Source of the DNA: an uncultured Actinomycetes bacterium | GTDB lineage: Bacteria > Actinomycetota > Acidimicrobiia > Acidimicrobiales > RAAP-2 | DNA: 53,610 nucleotides | NCBI GenBank assembly: GCA_903900235.1 | Contig: CAIUMH010000051.1 | Location: 1 to 53,610, forward strand | Direction of reading: 5' to 3' | Shown here: in pieces, positions 1-8,338 of the stretch | Position numbering within the stretch: position 1 is the stretch's first letter | Layout of the letters: each line of letters starts with the position of its first letter | The notes under the pieces: model-generated | Database searches by the model: none | The model's input: the letters and a program-made list of their open reading frames with translations, nothing else | What the model was told of the DNA's origin: nothing | Made by a program: the position numbers and the translations under genes

Positions 1-436
1 CGGCTGCGATCACCTGAATCGGGTGTCCGTCGACCATCGCGTCCAGTGCCAGCAAGTCGCACCCTCCCGACTCGGTCGTCAAACCGGACTTGATCCCAAC
101 CACACCATCAACGCCGACGAGTGGCGTATACGACATCTGCATCGCTGCCGTCGGGATCTCGACAGATTGCTGTTTCACGATGGCGGCGAGCGACGCCACT
201 CCCGTGACCGCTACCGCCCCCTGCCCCACCGTTGGCCATATCGGCTCCTCCGGCGCTCCCGGCACCCAGCGAAGCGACGGGATCGACGGATTCACCTGAG
301 CGGCGAGCGCTGGCCCTTCCTTGATCACGATCACGGCGGAGCCAATCACCATGGCTGCCACCGTCACCGCCAGCAGGGGAACCCAGTGCTCTGGTCGATG
401 CCACAAGGGCCGCCGATGTAACGCGTGCCTAGCCAT
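1..436 (-). CDS. D-Ala-D-Ala carboxypeptidase-like (S11) protein, partial, apparently lacking the catalytic core
   Basis: Open frame from an ATG 8 nt after the ftsK stop, running off the left edge (145 codons visible). Residues 17-38 form a membrane or signal-anchor helix. Residues 65-79 (PIWPTVGQGAVAVTG) resemble the start of actinobacterial S11 D,D-carboxypeptidase domains. Residues 106-126 resemble the KTG-box region (LVGVDGVVGIKSG, then TTESGGC). In S11 enzymes about 150 residues carrying the SxxK and SxN motifs separate these two blocks. Here only about 30 residues do, and no SxxK is visible. It may be a non-catalytic paralogue, a gene with an in-frame deletion, or an assembly collapse. 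Family assignment is by motif recall. No good ribosome binding site was seen, so translation may depend on ftsK. Confidence 0.6.
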   Translation of the reverse strand, partial: MARHALHRRPLWHRPEHWVPLLAVTVAAMVIGSAVIVIKEGPALAAQVNPSIPSLRWVPGAPEEPIWPTVGQGAVAVTGVASLAAIVKQQSVEIPTAAMQMSYTPLVGVDGVVGIKSGLTTESGGCDLLALDAMVDGHPIQVIAA

Positions 437-444
437 CGGTTGGA

Positions 445-2811
445 TCAGCCAGGTGGGTTGAGCTGATCCTCAGTGACCAGCACGGCGCGCGCCTTCGAAC
501 CTAGGGACGGACCGACGACTCCCTGTTCTTCAAGGAGATCCATGAGTCGACCTGCACGGGCGAACCCGACCTTGAGCTTGCGCTGGAGCATTGAGGTCGA
601 CCCGATCTGGTTGCGTACGACGAGGTCGCGCGCCTGAGTCAGCAGTTCGTCGTCATCGTCATTCCCGCCGAACTCGCTGCCCCCTTCACCAACCTCAAGG
701 CCACTACTCAGGGCCACCACTGGCTCGGTCTGCCCACCTTGGGCCTTCCACGCGGCAACGACCGCCCGCACTTCGTCCTCCGAGACCCACGGAGCCTGGA
801 TGCGCTGAGCGACATTCGACGAAGCGGTCAGCAGCAACATGTCACCCTTGCCCACCAGGCGCTCCGCTCCGGGTTGATCCAGGATCACTCGGCTATCGGA
901 CAAGGAGGAGACGCTAAACGCCATCCGTGACGGGACGTTGGCCTTGATCACCCCAGTGATGACATCCACCGATGGTCGCTGCGTGGCGAGAACAAGGTGG
1001 ATGCCCACCGCTCGAGCCATCTGTGCGATTCGGACAACCGAGTCCTCGACATCGCGTGCCGCGACCATCATCAAGTCGTTCAGCTCGTCAACCACCACCA
1101 CGATGAAGGGCAGCGGATCAAACTCCTCCTTCTCAACTTCGAAGGCCTCGATGTCGAACACCTCTCCGCGTGCCTCGGCTCGCGCCCTCTCGACGACCAA
1201 GTTGACCTCGGCAGAGGTATCGGGCGGACCAACGTGCTTGAGCGTGTCTGCGGCGAGGGCTTCGTGATAGCTCGTGATATCCCGGACACCCTGGGCCGCC
1301 AGAATGTCGTAGCGACGCTCCATCTCCTTGACGGCCCACGAGAGCGCGTTTGCAGCGAGCTTGGGGTCCACCACCACTGGACTCAGCAGGTGTGGCACTC
1401 CGTTGTACTGCCCGAGTTCAACCCGCTTGGGGTCGATCAGGATGATCTTGACCTGCTCAGGCGTGGTGCGCATCAGCAGCGACGTGATCAGCGAGTTGAT
1501 AGCCGAACTCTTCCCTGCTCCCGTAGCCCCAGAGATCAGCACGTGGGGGAATTCCGCGATGTTCTGCATCACGGTGCGACCAGCGATGTCCCGACCGAGT
1601 GCCACGGTGAGCGGATGCAGTGCTGCGGCCGCTTCATCGCTCCCCAGCAGGTCGCCCAGGGTCACCAGCTGTCGCTTCTTATTGGGCACCTCGACACCGA
1701 TGGCCTGACGTCCCGGAATCGGGGCGAGGATCCGAACGTCGGGCGACGCCATGGCATAGGCGATGTCCTTGGCCAGCGTGGTCACTCGGGCCACCTTCAC
1801 CCCCGCTCCGAGCTCGAGCTCGAATCGGGTCACCGTCGGTCCGACCGTCAATCCGATCAACGATGTTGCAACGCCATGAGCCTCGAGTGCAGCGACCAAC
1901 TCGCGACCGGCAGCCTCGACAGCCTGCTGGTCATGACGATGCTGCGTGGAGAGGCCGAGGAGATCCAAGCTGGGCAGCACCCATGCGCCCTTGCGCACTG
2001 GCTGCGCCGCCGACCGCTTTCTCGTCCGAGGCGCTGGGGCCGGATCTGGATCTGGATCGGGATCTGGATCGGGCACCAAGCTCAGCACAACCGGTGCCTC
2101 CTCCACCGGAACGAAGTCATCCGTCAGCCGGCGTCGGGGGCGCACGGGCTTGTCCGGCTCATCGTCTTCTTCGAGGTCGATCGGGCGCCGCCGCATCGAC
2201 CCTCCGGCCCACCAGGCAGCGAGCAGGGACCCACCCTTCTTGGCCCAGACAGCCAGGAAGGGCAATGCCGTGCGCAGCGGGATACCGGTGGCCACGACAC
2301 CGGCAAGAACCGCCACCGCCAGCAGGACGATGCCAGCTCCCAGCGAGCCCAAGGCGATTGAGAGGCTGTGGCCGACGAGAGCACCCAGGTAGCCGCCTGC
2401 CTGACGAAGATCGTGCGGTGAAGCACCGAAGGAGGGGTTGCCGCCGATCAAGCCCGCCAGGCCCGTCAGTGCCACCAGACCAAGGGCGCCTCCGGTGGCC
2501 AGCCGCACGGTCTGCGCCCGCTCTCGCGTCGCAAGCAACACGGCAACCCCGCCGACCAAGAGGATCGGCACCAGATATCGCACCGTGCCGAAGATTGACC
2601 CCAGGGCGAGGTTGAGCCAGCGGCCAACAGGGCCCAGCGCAGAGAACCAGACGGCCAAGATGGTCAGTACGGCCAAGGTCGACAGGCCCACTGCCGTCAG
2701 GTCAGTCGCATGCGCGGCCAGGATCCCCGGCTGCACTGCCGCCTTCGCTGAGCGCGAGGACTTCGGTGCTGGCTTCTTTGAGCGAGCATGCTGAGATCGA
2801 GATTGGGCCAC
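445..2811 (-). CDS. ftsK: DNA translocase FtsK
   Basis: Septal DNA pump that moves chromosome ends through the closing septum and aids XerCD dimer resolution. The 788-aa product has four or more N-terminal membrane helices (about residues 40-190), a charged Asp-Pro-rich linker (about 205-275), and the FtsK/SpoIIIE motor with Walker A GATGAGKS at 428-435. Walker B is VVVVDELNDLMM near 571-582, and a C-terminal winged-helix gamma domain (about 725-785) should read polar chromosome motifs. A charged segment of about 45 residues (about 520-565) precedes Walker B. The start is GTG. A possible -10 box lies 9 nt upstream. A XerC/D-type recombinase, its expected partner, is encoded at 32.4-33.3 kb. 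Confidence 0.97.
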   Translation of the reverse strand: MAQSRSQHARSKKPAPKSSRSAKAAVQPGILAAHATDLTAVGLSTLAVLTILAVWFSALGPVGRWLNLALGSIFGTVRYLVPILLVGGVAVLLATRERAQTVRLATGGALGLVALTGLAGLIGGNPSFGASPHDLRQAGGYLGALVGHSLSIALGSLGAGIVLLAVAVLAGVVATGIPLRTALPFLAVWAKKGGSLLAAWWAGGSMRRRPIDLEEDDEPDKPVRPRRRLTDDFVPVEEAPVVLSLVPDPDPDPDPDPAPAPRTRKRSAAQPVRKGAWVLPSLDLLGLSTQHRHDQQAVEAAGRELVAALEAHGVATSLIGLTVGPTVTRFELELGAGVKVARVTTLAKDIAYAMASPDVRILAPIPGRQAIGVEVPNKKRQLVTLGDLLGSDEAAAALHPLTVALGRDIAGRTVMQNIAEFPHVLISGATGAGKSSAINSLITSLLMRTTPEQVKIILIDPKRVELGQYNGVPHLLSPVVVDPKLAANALSWAVKEMERRYDILAAQGVRDITSYHEALAADTLKHVGPPDTSAEVNLVVERARAEARGEVFDIEAFEVEKEEFDPLPFIVVVVDELNDLMMVAARDVEDSVVRIAQMARAVGIHLVLATQRPSVDVITGVIKANVPSRMAFSVSSLSDSRVILDQPGAERLVGKGDMLLLTASSNVAQRIQAPWVSEDEVRAVVAAWKAQGGQTEPVVALSSGLEVGEGGSEFGGNDDDDELLTQARDLVVRNQIGSTSMLQRKLKVGFARAGRLMDLLEEQGVVGPSLGSKARAVLVTEDQLNPPG
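2041..2075. repeat. Hexanucleotide repeat in the ftsK linker
   Basis: Five imperfect copies of a 6-bp unit (GGATCT or GGATCG) in tandem. In the ftsK frame they encode alternating Asp-Pro, within the flexible linker between the membrane domain and the motor. Simple in-frame repeats of this kind can change length by slippage without breaking the gene. Confidence 0.85.
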
Positions 2812-2820
2812 GGTCCCCCA

Positions 2821-2826
2821 AAACTA
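2821..2826 (-). promoter_or_regulatory. Candidate -10 box of ftsK (TAGTTT)
   Basis: TAGTTT on the minus strand ends 9 nt before the ftsK GTG, implying a 5' leader of only a few bases. There is no convincing -35 box and no Shine-Dalgarno sequence between box and start. It resembles the other short-leader promoters in the window but is one of the weaker cases. Confidence 0.35.
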
Positions 2827-2917
2827 GTGCCCCGCTACGACGATCAGCGGGACGCCATCTGACCGATATCCTCTCCGGCGAGGGCAGGTCGCCCGAAGAA
2901 GACGTTGAGGATGCCCC

Positions 2918-3691
2918 ATGGCTGAGCTGCCCCCCACCGACACGCCCAGTCTTCTGGCGAGGCTTCCTGGCGTGACGGCTCTGGCCTTGACCATCGTCGC
3001 CAAGGCAGATCTTTCCCCGGCGATCATCGAGCTCGAGTTGGCCGGACCCCTCGAAGGCCTCGTCGCCGCTCCCGGCAATGACCTCATGCTTGCGGTTCCC
3101 GTCGAGGGAGGTGACGGATCGTTCCGTCGCCGCTATTCCATCCGGTCGATCGATGCCCACACAGGCCGGCTCCGCCTATGGATCGATCGCGCCGCCGGTG
3201 GTCCCGGCGCCCGATGGGCCGCGACGGCCGAGCTCGGGACAACCATCGAAGCCATCGGGCCACGCGGCAAGGTGACCCTCGACACGCTCGCCGACTGGCA
3301 CCTGTTCATCGGCGACCTCTCATTTCTCTCGGCCGCCTACAACATGGCCGAGGCCATCGAACCTCCGGGCCAGGCCCTCTTCGTCATTGAGGCCGACGAG
3401 CGATCACATCTTCCAATACCCGCCCTGGCCGACGGTATCGGCGTGACGATGGGGATCATCGAACGTCATGGTCGCGGCCTCGACGATCCCACCGGCCTGC
3501 TCGCTGGCCTCGCTGCGATCGATTTCCCCGAGGACGATGGTCACGTCTACATCGGCGGAGAGCTCCAGGTGGTCGCCGCCATGCGACGTTCCCTGATCGA
3601 GCGCGGCATCACTGCCGAGCAGATCAGCTCCAAGCCCTATTGGCGGCTCGGGACCTCCAATCTCGCCCACGGCGAGCCTCAGAAGTCCTGA
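2918..3691 (+). CDS. Siderophore-interacting protein (NAD(P)H-dependent ferric-chelate reductase family)
   Basis: Flavoprotein of the ViuB/YqjH siderophore-interacting family, which reduces ferric chelates in the cytoplasm to release iron. The 257-aa product has an N-terminal FAD-binding barrel with the flavin motif RRYS at 71-74, then a C-terminal NAD(P)-binding region. It ends with KPYWRLG at 239-245, close to the family's KxYWRxG signature. Length is typical. It is a lone gene, divergent from ftsK and convergent with rnj, and no siderophore transport genes are adjacent. A weak GAGG ribosome binding site lies 7 nt before the ATG. The substrate cannot be told from sequence. Confidence 0.85.
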   Translation: MAELPPTDTPSLLARLPGVTALALTIVAKADLSPAIIELELAGPLEGLVAAPGNDLMLAVPVEGGDGSFRRRYSIRSIDAHTGRLRLWIDRAAGGPGARWAATAELGTTIEAIGPRGKVTLDTLADWHLFIGDLSFLSAAYNMAEAIEPPGQALFVIEADERSHLPIPALADGIGVTMGIIERHGRGLDDPTGLLAGLAAIDFPEDDGHVYIGGELQVVAAMRRSLIERGITAEQISSKPYWRLGTSNLAHGEPQKS

Positions 3692-3703
3692 CGTCAGGTC
3701 ACC

Positions 3704-5401
3704 TCACGTAGCGACGATCACCGGGACGATCATCGGCTTCTGGCGGGTCTTGTTGCCGATGTAGCGACCTAGTGCACGACGGGCCACCTTGTTCAGGCCC
3801 TCGATGTCGTGATTCTCCTCACGCAAGGCGGCTCGCAAGGCGTCTTCGACTGCTTTGGCGGCGTCCTTCGTCAGCATCTCGACAGGCGTCTTGCCCGCCC
3901 AGCCACGAGTCAGGACCTCCGGACCGGCCACGACCTCACGGTCGTGCAGGTCAACCGAGGCCACGACCATCACCATCCCTTCGGCCGCAAGAGTCTGGCG
4001 GTCACGCAAGACCCCATGGTCGACGTCACTGGCCGCACCATCGACATAGAGGTAGGCGGCAGGAACCTGTCCATCGAATCGAATGCCGGCAGCATCAAGC
4101 CGCACGACATCGCCGTCAGTGGCCTGGAGCACCCGGCCGGGATCGACCCCCATGGTTCGGGCAAGCTCGGCGTGGTGCTTCAAATGGCGATACTCGCCGT
4201 GGACCGGGATGAAGCAGTCAGGCTTGGTCAGCGACAGCAGGGTTGAGAGCTCCCCACGTCGAGCGTGGCCTGACACATGCACCGGTTCGTGCGCCGAATG
4301 GACGACCTCGCAGCCACGACGGTGGAGGTTGTTGATGACCTGCCCGACTCCGTACTCGTTCCCAGGAATCGGGTGGGCGCTCAGGATCACGACGTCATCC
4401 TCGCCGAGCTCAAGCCAGCGAGACTCGCCCTGGGCCATCAGCGACATCGCTGCCATGGGCTCACCTTGGGAGCCCGTCGACAGCACGCAGACCTCACCAT
4501 CGGGATGGGAGTCGATCTCGGTGATGTCGATCATCATCCCCTTGGGAATGGTGAGGATGCCCAACTTGCGGGCCAGTTCGACATTGTTCTTCATCGATCG
4601 ACCAAGCGTGGCCACCTTGCGGTTGTTGTCAGCCGCCGCGTCCACGATCTGCTGGATCCGGTGGAGGTGACTAGCGAAACAGGCAACAATGATCCGGCGC
4701 CCCGGCCGCATGGCGAAGATCCGCTTCAGGGTCACGCCCACGGTGGATTCGGAATCAGTGAAGCCAGGCTCCTCTGCGTTCGTGGAGTCGGCCAGCAAGA
4801 GACGAATGCCCTTGGTCTGCGCCAGTTCGCCGATCCTCGCGAGGTCAGTGCGACGCCCATCGACGGGTGCGAGGTCGATCTTGAAGTCTCCCGAGTGGAG
4901 GATCACCCCCTGTGGTGTGTGGAAGGCGATCGCCATGGCCGACGGAACCGAGTGAGTCACAGGGATGAACTCGACCGGGCAATCCCCGATCATCACCGTC
5001 TCGTTGTCCGCCACCTCGATGAATGTGGCTTTCTTCGACTGTCCCGCCTCACGCACACGGTGGGCGGCCATGCCAACGGTCAGGGCCGATCCGTAGACCG
5101 GAGCCTCGAGATCGCGCAGCAGGTAGGACAACCCGCCGACGTGGTCTTCGTGACCGTGGGTCAGCACGACGCCGTCGACCCGGTGGGCGTTGTCGCGAAG
5201 GAAGGTGAAGTCCGGCAGGACCAGGTCCACTCCGGGCATGTCGGGCTCCGGGAACATCAGCCCGACATCGATGACAATCAGTCGGCCGTTGACCTCGACA
5301 CAGGCGCAGTTGCGCCCGATCTCTCCGAGGCCTCCAAGGAAGATGACCCGAACATCATTCGAGGTCGGGGTGGACTCGTGGCGGTCAGGGCGCTTAGACA
5401 C
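3704..5401 (-). CDS. rnj: Ribonuclease J
   Basis: Metallo-beta-lactamase-fold RNase with 5'-to-3' exonuclease and endonuclease activity, used in mRNA decay and rRNA maturation. The 565-aa product has the zinc motif HGHEDH at 82-87, a second metal motif SGDFKID, the beta-CASP region, and a C-terminal domain ending in RYIGNKTRQKPMIVPVI. The GTG start is chosen because it overlaps the dapA stop (GTGTCTAA, 8 nt shared), so the two are probably translationally coupled. An ATG 18 codons upstream lies inside dapA and would add a low-complexity Ser/Pro stretch. With pnp and an RNase E/G in the same window, the core RNA-decay enzymes are well represented. Confidence 0.96.
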   Translation of the reverse strand: MSKRPDRHESTPTSNDVRVIFLGGLGEIGRNCACVEVNGRLIVIDVGLMFPEPDMPGVDLVLPDFTFLRDNAHRVDGVVLTHGHEDHVGGLSYLLRDLEAPVYGSALTVGMAAHRVREAGQSKKATFIEVADNETVMIGDCPVEFIPVTHSVPSAMAIAFHTPQGVILHSGDFKIDLAPVDGRRTDLARIGELAQTKGIRLLLADSTNAEEPGFTDSESTVGVTLKRIFAMRPGRRIIVACFASHLHRIQQIVDAAADNNRKVATLGRSMKNNVELARKLGILTIPKGMMIDITEIDSHPDGEVCVLSTGSQGEPMAAMSLMAQGESRWLELGEDDVVILSAHPIPGNEYGVGQVINNLHRRGCEVVHSAHEPVHVSGHARRGELSTLLSLTKPDCFIPVHGEYRHLKHHAELARTMGVDPGRVLQATDGDVVRLDAAGIRFDGQVPAAYLYVDGAASDVDHGVLRDRQTLAAEGMVMVVASVDLHDREVVAGPEVLTRGWAGKTPVEMLTKDAAKAVEDALRAALREENHDIEGLNKVARRALGRYIGNKTRQKPMIVPVIVAT

Positions 5402-6296
5402 CGACGAGGCCGAGCTGCGCGGCGAGGGAATGCGCCAGGGCATCAAGTTCGGCATCCGCCGGCCCCATCGGGAGGCGGCACTGGCCTACTCGAAGCCCCA
5501 TGGCTCGCAGCATGGATTTCGTCGGTAGCGGATTTGGCCACCGATCTGAGGTCTCAAAGTCAAACGACTTGATCATGGCAGCATTCTCCTGACGGGCGAC
5601 ATCGATGTTTCCGGATCTAAAGGACGTGATCATCCGCGCCATCTGCTCGCCTACCCAGTGGGTGGCGACTGAGATCACACCGGTCGCCCCGACGGACAGG
5701 AGCGGGAGTGTCAGACCATCATCTCCGCTGTAGACCACCAGCTCAGGGTCAGCAGCGAGGAGCGAGGCTGTGGCCGCTGGGTCGCCCGCCGCGTCCTTGA
5801 CCCCGATGATGTTGGCACAGCGTTCACGCAGCGACAGGATCGTCGTTGAGGCGATCTTTCGGCCGGTGCGCACGGGGATGTCGTAGAGGATCACCGGCAG
5901 GTCGGTGGCACCGGCGATGGCCGCGAAGTGGCTCTCGAGCCCCGTCTGGGACGGACGGTTGTAGTAGGGAGTGACCGCAAGGATCCCCATGGCTCCGAGC
6001 TCGGCTGCCTTGGCCACAAGACCGAGGGAGTGAGCGGTGTCATTGGTCGTCATGCCGGCGATCACCGGTACCGACACCGCTGCAGCCACCGCCTCGACGA
6101 GATCGAGACGCTCGGGATCGGTCAGCACTGGCGCCTCACCCGTCGTGCCGGCCACACACAGGGCATCTGAGCCATGCGCAACGAGATACCGGGCGAGCTC
6201 GGCTGCCGCGTTGAGGTCAAGCGCACCCGATGCATCGAAGGGAGTCACCATCGCTGTGATCACGCGGCCGAAGTCGGTTGCAAGAGGAGCGCTCAC
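5394..6296 (-). CDS. dapA: 4-hydroxy-tetrahydrodipicolinate synthase
   Basis: Condenses pyruvate with aspartate semialdehyde, the first committed step to diaminopimelate and lysine. The 300-aa TIM barrel shows GTTGEA at 50-55, YYNRPSQTGL near 111-120, the catalytic Tyr138 in LYDIPVRTG, and Schiff-base Lys167 in GVKDAAGD. The start is GTG, with an extended -10 box (TGC-TAGGTT) ending 6 nt upstream and no Shine-Dalgarno, so it is probably a leaderless mRNA. Its stop overlaps the start of rnj. dapB lies 2.6 kb away on the same strand. A dapA-rnj pairing is common in actinobacteria. Confidence 0.97.
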   Translation of the reverse strand: MSAPLATDFGRVITAMVTPFDASGALDLNAAAELARYLVAHGSDALCVAGTTGEAPVLTDPERLDLVEAVAAAVSVPVIAGMTTNDTAHSLGLVAKAAELGAMGILAVTPYYNRPSQTGLESHFAAIAGATDLPVILYDIPVRTGRKIASTTILSLRERCANIIGVKDAAGDPAATASLLAADPELVVYSGDDGLTLPLLSVGATGVISVATHWVGEQMARMITSFRSGNIDVARQENAAMIKSFDFETSDRWPNPLPTKSMLRAMGLRVGQCRLPMGPADAELDALAHSLAAQLGLVGV

Positions 6297-6302
6297 ACGC
6301 TC

Positions 6303-6308
6303 AACCTA
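6303..6308 (-). promoter_or_regulatory. Leaderless-type -10 box of dapA (TAGGTT)
   Basis: Extended -10 TGC-TAGGTT on the minus strand ends exactly 6 nt before the dapA GTG, so transcription would start at or next to the start codon. No -35 consensus or ribosome binding site is visible. This matches the TANNNT-to-start spacing known for leaderless genes in mycobacteria. Confidence 0.6.
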
Positions 6309-6361
6309 GCAACTGCTCGCAAGGGCGAGCCTCAGCCTGCGCGGTGTCGCTCCACGGGCGC

Positions 6362-6393
6362 GACGAATCCCGCCCTACGGGGCGGGATTCGTC
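6362..6393. terminator. Perfect 14-bp hairpin between the diiron-protein gene and dapA
   Basis: Two 14-base arms (6362-6375 and 6380-6393) pair perfectly around a TACG loop. Read on the plus strand the loop is c(UACG)g, a UNCG-type stable tetraloop. It lies about 40 nt after the stop of the ferritin-like gene and upstream of the dapA promoter. No U-tract follows on either strand, so it is not a classic intrinsic terminator. It may stabilise a 3' end or end transcription without Us. Confidence 0.55.
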
Positions 6394-6434
6394 TAGGGAG
6401 ACGTCGCCACCTCAGTCGGTGGCGGGCACTCGAG

Positions 6435-7592
6435 TTAGTCGAGGGTGACCCAGTCGACTGGTGACCCATCAGCTTGAGCGGCGATCTCCGCCTCGGTGTC
6501 CTCAAAGTCCTCGAACTGAATGATCCCGATCTCCGTGAAGCGGGCACGCAGCCAGCCGTCACCCGCATCGAGTAGGCCCAACTTCTTGCAGTTCGGCACG
6601 ATCTTCCCGAAGAGCAGCGACTGAAAGTCGACTCGAGTCGTGTCCTGCTCGGCGATCTTGGCCGCCACAGCTGGATCGATACCCATCCGGGCCCAGACCT
6701 CCTGACCCTGCATCCGGTCACGCATGCGGACGGCGGCCTCGAAGGCGAACTCCTGCCGATCGAGAATCTCGGCCTGGGTCATGTCGGCATAGATCTCCTG
6801 GAGAGACAGGACACCAAAGGCCACATGCCGAGCTTCATCGGCCATGACGTAGCGCAGCAGCTGACGAAGCAGTGGCTCCGGCGTCGTCTGCGCTATGAAA
6901 CCGAACGCTGCAAGGGCGAGCCCCTCCACCATGATCTGCATGCCGAGGTACGTCATGTCCCAGCGACTGTCGGCGATGATGTCGTCGAGCAGCAGACCGA
7001 GGTGGCCATTCATCTGGTAGTGACCCGAGAGCTTCGTGTCGAGATAGCGAGCGAAGACCTCGACGTGACGGGCCTCATCCATGACCTGCGTAGCGGCGTA
7101 GTACTTGGCGTCGATCCACGGCACCGTCTCGACGATCTTCGCCGTGCACAGCAGGGCACCCTGCTCGCCGTGCATGAACTGCGAGAGCATCCAGTTGGTG
7201 TACTCCATGTTGAGCTCGACCCACTCCTTCTCCCCCCACAGCTGCAATGGGGTTCCCGAGAGGTCAAGATCAGGATTCGACAGCGGGCCGGTGGCACCCT
7301 CAAGGTAGGCCTCATGAGCCAGGCGCTCCTGGTCCACCTCAGTCTCCCAGGGCAGGTCCGTCGAGCCATTCCACTGCGATCGCTTGGCCTTCTCATAGAG
7401 CTTGTCGAGCTTCGGGCGCTCGCCCTTGTCATAGTTCCACGTGAAGATGGCCTCGCAGTTGTCCTTCACCGAGTGATCAGTCGACTCGTCGGGGTTACCA
7501 ATGAACGCGAAAATCTCGTCGAAGTCGTTGACCTCGTCGCGACCGAGCATCTCGGCATCGGTCTTCATCTCGCTATTCTCAATGATTGCCAT
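6435..7592 (-). CDS. Ferritin-like diiron protein (R2/R2lox-type superfamily), function unknown
   Basis: The 385-aa, mostly helical protein carries two copies of the diiron ligand pattern: E143 (HGEQ) with E173-x2-H176 (DEARH), and E223 (MVEG) with E253-x2-H256 (DEARH). That is the full ligand set of ferritin-like carboxylate diiron oxygenases. It lacks the cysteine pattern and length of class I ribonucleotide reductase R2, and the substrate cannot be read from sequence. A strong ribosome binding site (AGGAG, 7 nt) precedes the ATG. Two TetR genes lie directly upstream on the same strand and may control it. A redox, lipid or xenobiotic oxidation role is possible but only inferred. Confidence 0.8.
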   Translation of the reverse strand: MAIIENSEMKTDAEMLGRDEVNDFDEIFAFIGNPDESTDHSVKDNCEAIFTWNYDKGERPKLDKLYEKAKRSQWNGSTDLPWETEVDQERLAHEAYLEGATGPLSNPDLDLSGTPLQLWGEKEWVELNMEYTNWMLSQFMHGEQGALLCTAKIVETVPWIDAKYYAATQVMDEARHVEVFARYLDTKLSGHYQMNGHLGLLLDDIIADSRWDMTYLGMQIMVEGLALAAFGFIAQTTPEPLLRQLLRYVMADEARHVAFGVLSLQEIYADMTQAEILDRQEFAFEAAVRMRDRMQGQEVWARMGIDPAVAAKIAEQDTTRVDFQSLLFGKIVPNCKKLGLLDAGDGWLRARFTEIGIIQFEDFEDTEAEIAAQADGSPVDWVTLD

Positions 7593-7655
7593 GGGATGAC
7601 TCCTGTAGTTGTTGGTGTTGTCAGAAAAGGTTGATTCGATGGTGGACCGAGCCCG

Positions 7656-8297
7656 TCACGACCTGTTGCGCTCTTGAAGCGCGTGAACTCCGGGCAGCAC
7701 GAACTGCCGCAGAAGGTCGCGGACCTGAATCGGATCGGTGAGATCGATGGTGTCGCTGGGATTCGAGAGGTACGACGTGACGATGCGCACGGCCCAGTCG
7801 GCAGCCCGTGCCGCCTGCGCCGGCTCCAGCCAACGACCGAAGAAGGGACCGGTGAAGTCGACTGCCAGCGCCAAAGCGCGGTCCATCTGACCGAATGAGA
7901 CGTGCTGCATGATGACCCATGGCTCGACCTCGAGCAGGGTCGTCAGCGCGGGGGAGTTCGAGAGCCAACGCGCTGAGGAGGTGATGCCGTCGACCAGCGC
8001 CGCCTCAAGGGTGTTCGCCGCTCCCATGGCGACAGCCAGTGCTGAAAAAAACCGTGCCACCTCTGTCTCGACGGTGGCCTGGATGATGGCCTCTCGGCCG
8101 CCGGGGATCGTCCGATAGAGGGTGGCTCGTGACATGCCCGAGGCCCGCGCCACGTCATCAACCGTGGTGAGACGCAATCCCTTGGCAGCGATGCATGCCA
8201 GTGCACCGTCGACGATGGCCACACGCTTGGTCACCTCGGGTGCCGAGACGGGACGCAAGGGCACCACGACGGCGTTCGATCGGACAGCAGAATCCAC
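7656..8297 (-). CDS. TetR-family transcriptional regulator (first of two)
   Basis: The 213-aa protein has a TetR_N helix-turn-helix at about residues 42-66 (TTVDDVARASGMSRATLYR) and a ligand-binding domain of no recognised specificity. The GTG at 8297 is chosen because a -10 box (TATTGT) ends 6 nt upstream and a TTGACA -35 lies 18 nt before it. An upstream GTG at 8342 would place the promoter inside the gene. A perfect inverted repeat overlaps the promoter, suggesting autorepression. The gene lies 63 nt upstream of the diiron gene and follows a second tetR, which shares the AGxSRATxYR recognition helix. Confidence 0.85.
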   Translation of the reverse strand: MDSAVRSNAVVVPLRPVSAPEVTKRVAIVDGALACIAAKGLRLTTVDDVARASGMSRATLYRTIPGGREAIIQATVETEVARFFSALAVAMGAANTLEAALVDGITSSARWLSNSPALTTLLEVEPWVIMQHVSFGQMDRALALAVDFTGPFFGRWLEPAQAARAADWAVRIVTSYLSNPSDTIDLTDPIQVRDLLRQFVLPGVHALQERNRS

Positions 8298-8299
8298 AG

Positions 8300-8333
8300 C
8301 GAGACAATAAGACGAAAACTGTCTCGGTGTCAA
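8300..8333 (-). promoter_or_regulatory. Promoter with palindromic operator for the tetR gene at 7656-8297
   Basis: On the minus strand TTGACA (8328-8333), an 18-nt spacer and TATTGT (8304-8309) form a near-consensus sigma-70 promoter, 6 nt from the GTG. Inside it lies a perfect inverted repeat, CGAGACA at 8300-8306 and TGTCTCG at 8320-8326, with a 13-nt gap. It covers the -10 and most of the spacer, the usual place for a TetR autorepressor site. Confidence 0.65.
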
Positions 8334-8338
8334 TGACC

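Noticed and set aside
997-2361. A 454-codon open frame on the plus strand opposite ftsK
   Set aside because: It lies wholly antisense to a clear ftsK, and its translation has no domain and a composition typical of GC-rich shadow frames.
4277-5572. A 431-codon open frame on the plus strand opposite rnj and dapA
   Set aside because: Antisense to two certain genes and crosses their boundary; no family features.
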